The notes below the pieces were generated by a model that was not told where the DNA came from, ran no database searches, and worked only from the letters and a program-made list of their open reading frames with translations. Shown here piece after piece: positions 39,001 to 48,000 of a stretch of DNA of 64,000 bases (position 1 is the stretch's first letter; each line of letters opens with the position of its first letter). A program made the position numbers and the translations under genes. This stretch comes from Trileptium ribeirensis (taxonomy: Eukaryota > Nematoda > Enoplea > Enoplida > Thoracostomopsidae): positions 1-64,000 of the forward strand of contig JASANE010000253.1 of NCBI GenBank assembly GCA_030248225.1, in the 5' to 3' direction.

Positions 39001-42000
39001 TCGAGCTTGCAAATTTCCACAGAGAAAGGCTGGAACAATTTTGAGAAATTCAAATTTCTAGCTTTGCCCCATCATTTTTCTTGTTTGGGCTATGAGCTCA
39101 GTTTTAAACCGATGACCGGTTGTTCTAGGATGCAATTTAGGCCACATTTGGGAAGGAATCTTTCTTACGTGGGCCAATACGTGTTGTCAACTAAAAGCAA
39201 TAAGTTTTAAGTTTAGATTACACAATAATTAATATTTTGATGTTTTGTGGAACATCTTAGCTCAGTTAAGAACTGACGCCATCGTCGCCCAAGATTTCAA
39301 CTTTCAATCGAGTATTCACAAGTTAAAATAAGGCCTGACCCCTGCTCCCCTTGCTCCAAAAAGTGGCTTGACATCATACATTCGTATTATATAAACTGTA
39401 CAATTTGCGTGAAGTGACAGAGGACGTGGAAATGCTTAAATTGCCGCATTGGAATTCCGGTTGATGCCTTGTTCGTCAGATTAGGAGGGTCCCATCCCTA
39501 CACACAAGTACCATCACTTGGCCGCGATGACGAGCGACCCGAATAACAAAATGATTTCCTCATGAGAAATTATGTTCGGACATACGAACCTTTAGCTATC
39601 AGTTAAGTAGGCTAAGCTTTAAAAACTGGTTATACTCGTGAAACTTGGGGACAGCTTCGGAGTGGTTCATTGTTTCGGTAGTCGCCTGCCCACGAGCTTA
39701 ACGGTAGTTCTGCACAATTTCGATAGAGGATTAATGCCTCAGCTTGACAAATTTTCACCACGAACAATGAATTGGCGAAAACGTACTTAACATGGTTTGA
39801 ATAGAGCTAATTTTACTTTTACTTGTGCCAAGGTCAAAAATTATGAAATTTACTAGGGTCGAAACTTACTTTGAAGTTTTCCATAATACTATTGTTCTTT
39901 AAGAAGTTCTTGCGATATTGCAAGAAAGAAACTTCTCCATAGATAAGGTGAAAATTCAAACCCGGTAAATGTAATATTTAATAAATATATAAGTCTTAGT
40001 TTTAGGTGAAATTCTTCTAAGTTAAACCACTATTCTGTACCATAGTTGTGATTTAACTTACGAATATTATCTGTATATGATGATATAGCATAGTATGTAA
40101 TACAGCTTTCTAAACAGTGATAATAACCTGCTGATTTTTTATGGTTCGACGCAACGACGTTGCCGTCGTTTTAGTCGGAAAACGACCCCAGCATTTAGAT
40201 TATACTCTTTGAGTACCTGTGGATATGAGGTTATTTTTGCGTCTACAATACACAATTCTTTAGCCTTACCTTTTTCGAACCGAAAGAAATTGGACCCAAT
40301 TGATTATAGCCCATCAAACTAGGTATTATATTATAGTAATTAGGGTTCTTGTAGCAGTTAGCGAGAGCCCGTACTTTTCGCAAAGAACTTTGAAAATAGT
40401 CCCATTGAGTTAGTTTGGGTTTTAAACCGTTTGTAAATATTAAAATCCCATGATGGACTCATTTTTAATAATTTCCCTTGGGTCCAGCACCTTTGCAAAA
40501 TTATCTAGATTAACTCAAAATACTCCGGTAACAAAGATTTTTATTTCCCCATGTTTGAGAAGTTAGACATCGTGTATAAAGCTAGTGATGAAATTTGTAA
40601 GGAAAATAACAATTTCTATGGAATCTTAGGGGATAGGAAATCGCTTTCAACCCATTTTTACATGGACCTACATGAGGCGAATTAGGAGGTTCGCGCTGCA
40701 CGCCCTTTTGGTTCGCATTGGATCATGAGTGTAAATCACTAAACGGCTAAACGCTAGAAAAATAGGTCACAATTAAGCCGAGTCTGAATATTAAAACAGA
40801 ATATATTTATATTCCTTCACTTTACTCAATTATACAGTTTGCTGATATTGAGCAAGGATGGCGTTACGGGGCAAATTATTATCGCCCCTACTAAATTGCA
40901 ACTAGTGGACGAAATTGCAACTAGTGGATGTCGATTCCACGTTGTACTTTCTATGTTCCATCTGAGTCGATAACAGCGTCTTTGTTCCCGGTAATAACTT
41001 TTTTGTATTAGAACGCTTTGCACTCAAGCTATGTATCGTAAGTCCCGATGATCTGGCCATCGGATAAGTCAGAGCCGAGCTAAATAAAACATATTTAATA
41101 TATAAATAAATAATTATAAATATATAAATTAAAACGCTGTATATTTACCGTTCAAATTTTCCATGCATATTATTTAATCGCGAATAATAAACACATCCGG
41201 GGGAGTAATGAACCCTAACCCGAAAGAAAGCGTTGGGACATTGTCAAGTTATTTGACTTCAAAAGATTTATCTAGAATCTTACCGCAATATTCTCTTGAA
41301 CTATTAATCATTGTTTCATCTTGATTTATAAAATTTCACCCTGTATAGTTTGTCATTATAATCCCTAGTAGAGTAGGATAAGAAGTCGAGCTGCACCATG
41401 ATACTCGTGTCTCTTATCCATTGCTACCATACCTTGCCTGAACCCCGAACCTAGTACATTGTTTGGTGTGTTGTTTTTCAGTTTGTTAATCATTACTTAC
41501 TAGTAGCCTTCAGCGTACTTGAACCGCCGATTGGCATTATGGAGCGATCGGTTAGCTTCTGGAGCCCTGTTAGATATATCGTTGGCATACGTGTCCATTT
41601 TACTTCCCTAATTTTCTTTTTAGTAAGGTAAGCATAGCCTTCACCGGAGTGTTTGTAGAAGCTAAACGTAGTCGTTGTTGATCTAGCTTATGGATGTGTA
41701 CGTTTGATTAGGAAGGCTATGACCCCCGGTTTGAGTTAATCCAATTATACCCTTTCTATTATCGATGTACGCTAATGCCGTTGCACTTATAGTATAATAG
41801 CATTGTGGTAACTCATAGCCGAAAGCGCAACCAACTTGCTAGTCAATAAATGATTATTGAAAAGTCCATTGTGTCCCGGTGTTGATTGATTATGCATGTA
41901 GTGATATGCAATAAAGGGGTTTGAAATCGTCGCCTAAGTCGACTATCTGCATTCATGCATGACGTCAGAAGGGTCGCAAGTTTTAGCGTGGCTCGCTGAC

Positions 42001-45000
42001 ATTTTAATGAAGTGCGGCATTAGAGTGTGAGAGCTCCAAAGGTTCAACGGCGGCGAGTATTCGGGGCACCGCCCACTGAACTTCGTAGAGGGAACTATCC
42101 GATCTTCGACGGTTAGGGATTGTCGGACCCTAGTGGGGGCCACTGTGGCAAAAAAATTAATTTGGCGGACATTGTATTTGGTGAACTCCAATGATATAGC
42201 TAATTGAAATTCCAGCTGAGACCAGGATAGGGAAACGCGGTATGTTCTCCTTGGCCTGTGAGTGGGTGACGAGGCCAATCTCTCTGGAGACTTCAAAGAC
42301 AGTACTACGTAGGCGATGTGTGCAACCCATCTGGCGGGATTCGAACTCGTCTCGAGAAGCGCTCATACAGCTTTTTAAGCTCCGTAGGTGAGGGAGGTGG
42401 TCCGGAATGAGCACGTTAGGTCCGCCCATGAGGTTAATATGTCTGGGGTCGTACGGACAGCACGTTTTTAAGTGCTTGGCGTAGCAGCGTCACGTCGATG
42501 TTGCACATTTTACCCAGCTTTGAACAGCATCAAACCAAAAAGCGCGCAGTATGGGAATATTCTTGCTTTTTTTAATATGTTTTCTATCGAATTTCTTCTT
42601 GCCATAAATTTCGTCGATTCGTACTTGCAGGACCAAATTGTTTGCACCATATTCGAACCAAAATCTTAGGGCCATGTCTTTATACTTACTTTGGTCAACT
42701 TACGTTAAAACTCGCTTAGTGTTTTAAAAAAGCTTTTGGATATACGGCTTTTGATTGTCGGGTTTTGTAGATTATGACCGGATAAATAGCACTTTTACTC
42801 GTTCGCTTAACGTGAAACTTTACACGGTTTAGTCACTTCGTTTTAATTTTGCATATATACTCAAATAAATTAAATAATGTATTTATATTATATTTTTCCG
42901 TGAAAAATGTTATTGTAATGGCAATATATTTAAGGCTCCTGAAGTTATTCGAATGCAAGATAGCAATCCATATAATGTCGGACCCTAGTGGGGGCCACTG
43001 TGGCAAAAAAATTAATTTGGCGGACATTGTATTTGGTGAACTCCAATCATATAGCTAATTGAAATTCCAGCTGAGACCAGGATAGGGAAACGCGGTATGT
43101 TCTCCTTGGCCTGTGAGTGGGTGACGAGGCCAATCTCTCTGGAGACTTCAAAGACAGTACTACGTAGGCGATGTGTGCAACCCATCTGGCGGGATTCGAA
43201 CTCGTCTCGAGAAGCGCTCATACAGCTTTTTAAGCTCCGTAGCTGAGGGAGGTGGTCCGGAATGAGCACGTTAGGTCCGCCCATGAGGTTAATATGTCTG
43301 GGGTCGTACGGACAGCACGTTTTTAAGTGCTTGGCGTAGCAGCGTCACGTCGATGTTGCACATTTTACCCAGCTTTGAACAGCATCAAACCAAAAAGCGC
43401 GCAGTATGGGAATATTCTTGCTTTTTTTAATATGTTTTCTATCGAATTTCTTCTTGCCATAAATCTCGTCGATTCGTACTTGCAGGACCAAATTGTTTGC
43501 ACCATATTCGAACCAAAATCTTAGGGCCATGTCTTTATACTTACTTTGGTCAACTTACGTTAAAACTCGCTTAGTGTTTTAAAAAAGCTTTTGGATATAC
43601 GGCTTTTGATTGTCGGGTTTTATAGATTATGACCGGATAAATAGCACTTTAACTGGTTCGCTTAACGTGAAACTTTACACGGTTTAGTCACTTCGTTTTA
43701 ATTTTGCATATATACTCAAATAAATTAAATAATGTATTTATATTATATTTTTCCGTGAAAAATGTTATTGTAATGGCAATATATTTAAGGCTCCTGAAGT
43801 TATTCGAATGCAAGATAGCAATCCATACAGTTATCAATCTGATGTGTATGCTTTTGGTATTGTTCTCTTCGAGCTTGTGTCTGGTCAGCTGCCGTATAAT
43901 CGAATTAGCAATAAGGATCAGGTAATCATTTGACTGGTCAAAGGTTTATAGTTGCCACCAAGCATGTCGCTGCTTTAGTAAAAACAGCAGGTATGGTAAA
44001 GTGGTTAGATTATTCTGGATTAAGTGGTTGGAAGGATACATGAAGCAGTGTTTAACAAACTATGTATTGTATGAATTTTTTAATATTTTATTTTTTTCGT
44101 TCAACCAATCAACAACGGAAGTTGAATAGAGCTAATTTTTGCTTAAGTATTTAAGATTTCAGTTTCGTCATGTTTTTAAATATATTGTAGCTGGAAATAC
44201 ATTAGTAATTTCTTCTATGTTGCTGTTTCTACTTTCAGTGCGTCACTCATTGTCCATTTCACTTAAAGTTGTTGTTTCTCTTTAAGTTGGTCTATTCCTT
44301 TTCTATACTTTTACAAAATTTCGTCAGAGGCGTTGTTTACTTTTCAATAATCTGTAGTAAAAATTATAGAACGGACGTTATCCATTATGAAGCCTGTTAG
44401 AATTGCTTCTTAAATAAAAATCCAAAAACTTGCATAACGCGTCTAAAATTTATCCGTTTTTGGAAATAAAACGAATCCTATGACCTTAAGAGGAACATCC
44501 AGTCTCGGACAAAAATAATTGCATAAAAACAAACGCGAAACGCGAACTAATGGTAGAACGCTTGTTTACAAACGAACTTAAAGGTATACATACAAAATTT
44601 GCCGTATTGTAGAACGATTTTTGCTGTTGTTTATGAAGGGACGTGGATGCAAACGAATTTTGCAACGTTTGTTTATAAAGAAGATGTTGCGTTCGTTTTT
44701 TGTGAGATTATTTCTGACGCTTGCGAAATGCGGGGTCGTAAAACCCTTAAAGTACACGTACACAGAGTTTATCCTCAAAATTCTTGAATTTTTATATAAA
44801 TCCCTTACACATTGAAATTCCTTAAATAGAGAATGCTGATGCTGTTTTTGGGGTTATTCTTGGTCAAATATTTGTTCTCTGTTTGGTATGCGCTCAAATC
44901 CGGTTACGGCATTGAACCATCGCGATTTTGGATACACTCTTTGTGTCTATCACGGCGCGTGATGATAACAATACTACCGATACCAAGGCCACGTAAGAAA

Positions 45001-48000
45001 AGCGACTTATGCCTCCTGTTAAGGAGATTTGCAATCTCTACTTTTGTTACCTGCAATCGTGTATACAAAAGAAGTACTTTTCCTTAACGGTAATTATGAT
45101 TATTTGTGTTCTATAATGCTATCTGCCAAAATATGGCTAAGCATTCGTCGACGGTTCTGCATGTGGTTGGTTTAAGTACTAACAAACTACTTTGTGCTAG
45201 TAGTAGTAAATCACGCGTTTACGTCAGAGTGGTGCCGCAGCGAACCTCAGATGAACAAATTTGCCAACCTTTTTGTATGTATAAATATAGGGTTCAACGC
45301 TATAATTTAAAAAACCGAAAAAACGTTTACTATTGTGTAAAACTTGCATGACTCACAGCCCTCGTAAAATTTTAGGGGAAGTTTAAATGCCCCCTGTTCA
45401 TTCACGGGTGAAATTTCAATTTAGCGCAATTTTGTTCTGTATGTTACTTTCCGTATTTTTGGGGTTTTTTACTGTCTTAAAATATTTTTAAGCTATAATT
45501 ATTGCGTTTAACCATTAGAAATAGAAGTAAGTAATATTTAGTGCACAGAAAAATTAATTTAGCGACATTAAAATCGTGGATTTATATTTGAATACGGGAG
45601 TTTTGAGGTGTGCGGAGTAGAGCGAACATGGGAGATAATTTAACTAATTTGGTTAGAAAACCCGATACGACGGTACTCCTCACCCTCATTATGGGGAGGC
45701 GAGTATGTCTACTTCAATACATTTTGTTTCCAGATCTTGTTTATGGTTGGCCGTGGATTGTTAAAGCCAGATATGTCATGCGCTCGTCCTGATACGCCAA
45801 AAGGTCTTAAAAAGATAATCGAAGACTGTATTAGGTATCGCCGAGAAGAACGACCTGACTTTCACAAGGTATGTAACTACGATGTTATAACTGCCATCTC
45901 CGATAACAGGAAGCATTCCTTACAAGTTTTAGCTTTTCTTTTGACTGGGCAGTTATGAATGGAGGCTCCCGTGCGCCGATAAGCTTTTAATAGTTTGAAG
46001 CGTATGGGAGTTTCCACTAAGGACGCTAGAGGGAAATTGTGAAAATTGAGAATGCTCAATTATTGTCTATATAGGTTCTCTGGTAGGCGGAATACGACGG
46101 TTTGGTAATCTAGAGTCGAGCACGAGTATCTCATGGCTTTTCAGATGTTTTCATTGGGATAGGGTCAATGAACCCGATTTCCAGAAAATAGTCTGTCTTC
46201 AGTACTTTGGTACATGGCATCAACAATAGTCTATATAGAGGTTTTTCGGTTCACTGATCTCATATTTTTTCAAGGGTTTTCGATGGGTTTAAGGTCAACG
46301 AACCTGATTTGCAGAACATAGTTTGCCTTCAGCTGTTTGGTTACTAATGCTTACATGTCACCAAGAACTGTCTATATAGGTTTTTTTCTGGTAGGCTGAA
46401 TACGAGGGTTTGGTTACCAAGAGAGCAGCAGAAATAATTTGATGCGGAGCTAGTTGTTTTCGGTGAGTTTAATGTTTTCAATAGAAGGATTCAAAAAGAT
46501 TTAGCATGATATATTCGTCAACCAGGTACAGGTGATTAACCAAAATAACTTAAACCTGAAACCACGTTCGCGCCGTTTCATCATTGCTTGCGAGTTACTA
46601 GTATATAGGTTTCTCAATGTAAGTAACAGGAATCGATCATATTATTCCCCCTTAGTTACTGGGGGATTCTTCAACTGATCCGAAATGTGGACAGTTTTAC
46701 AGTCACAGTATAAGTCACATAATGTCGCACGATGTTGAGACTTTGGGAAATCTACCAATAACGGTTACCGCGAAAATCGTTTGTTAGGCTCATATTATTT
46801 TGTTTCCCAAGCGCTGGCATTAATAATCCTTAATGAAAAAAATCGGTGGTATTGATTTGCCGTTGCGTGGAGGTGGCTGCGCCTTTCCCTTTGCAACGTC
46901 TTAAGGTTGACAAAATACAAGATTTCCTGGAGCTCCAATACAGCCAAAATTAACATTGTTCTAATCATTAATAAAGATGTACTAAGTTTGTAAGGCATCG
47001 GATCAAAATAAATCAGGATTGCATTTCATAAGCAAAAATTGGAAAAATGTAGGGAGGCAAAAATTTGTGGTAGTGAAAAATGAAAATTTTAGAGGTTATG
47101 TTGACCAGGGGAGGTGTCTTGCGGGGCGAATGAGAGTTTTTACAGATACCCAAGGTCAGATCTGGCTAATAACAAGGGGAGGCCGTAACTAGGAGTCAAG
47201 ACCGTGACCATAGGAAATATCGAAATCTTTTACAAAAATTGGGCAAAATTTTAGCAATAATTAGGGAAAATTGACAAAATTTTCGCAAAAATTGAGGAAA
47301 TTAGGCGAAATTTTAGCAAAGTTTGGAACCCTGCGGGGAAGCTAAAATTTGTGATGGTAAAAATGAAAACTTTAGAGGTTAGGGGGAGTGAGCGTCTTGT
47401 AGGGCGAATGAGGGGTTGTCCTCTTTAACCCACGCCCAACTCTCCGCCCCCACAAAAGATCCAGATGGCTTAGGGGGATGGAGGGTGTAGGAGTTCGGAG
47501 CCTGGCGGACGTAAACCCCTAATATGCACACCTACGCTTTAGACTGTATACCACACATCTAATATTCTCTACCATCTTCGGAAGTACGGAATAAATCGCC
47601 AGCCAAAAGCAACATTGTCAGCCACAATTGTTGAAATTCATAATATGTTCGCTGTTTTGATTTATGGCTGCTGTTGGCATTATAGTTTGTTGTTGGCTGC
47701 TGTTGGCATTATAGTTTGTTTACTATTGTTTAAAGCTTTTCGTGCATGCGTCGCTTCTGTGACAAGTGGCGTGGTTGAGTTCATCCCCATCTCAGACTTG
47801 GCTAATAAAGGTGTGGAAACATTTTCTGGGCCAAACTCAGACTATACATCGTAGTTATCATCTATGTCGTGAATTTGGGAAAATTATTATGAGTTTATAT
47901 AAATTTTAAAAATTACCCCCGCCCTTTTACCCGGTGGACCTTGGACATCAAAATGGTCTATAAGCTGCAATGCAGCTGGATCTATATTATCCATGTTTTG

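Larger units (their letters stand above)
34903..43789 (+). other. raf intron 10
   Basis: Non-coding, about 8.9 kb. It includes a repeat with gtccgtccgttcgttcggtc near 35550-35975, a hAT-like element (36166-37244), a moderately GC-rich stretch at 37640-38200 without recognisable coding content, and an 855-bp tandem duplication at its end. The rest (38200-42120) shows no gene I can support. Confidence 0.55.

Noticed and set aside
42157..42429. Minus-strand open frame repeated at 43012-43284
   Set aside because: Its conservation between the two places comes from the recent 855-bp duplication, not from selection, and it overlaps a tRNA-like B box.
47615..47854. Open frame with a hydrophobic stretch in intron 12
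   Set aside because: The hydrophobic part arises from a short tandem duplication (ggcattatagtttgtt twice). There is no homologous protein I recognise, and it lies inside a raf intron.
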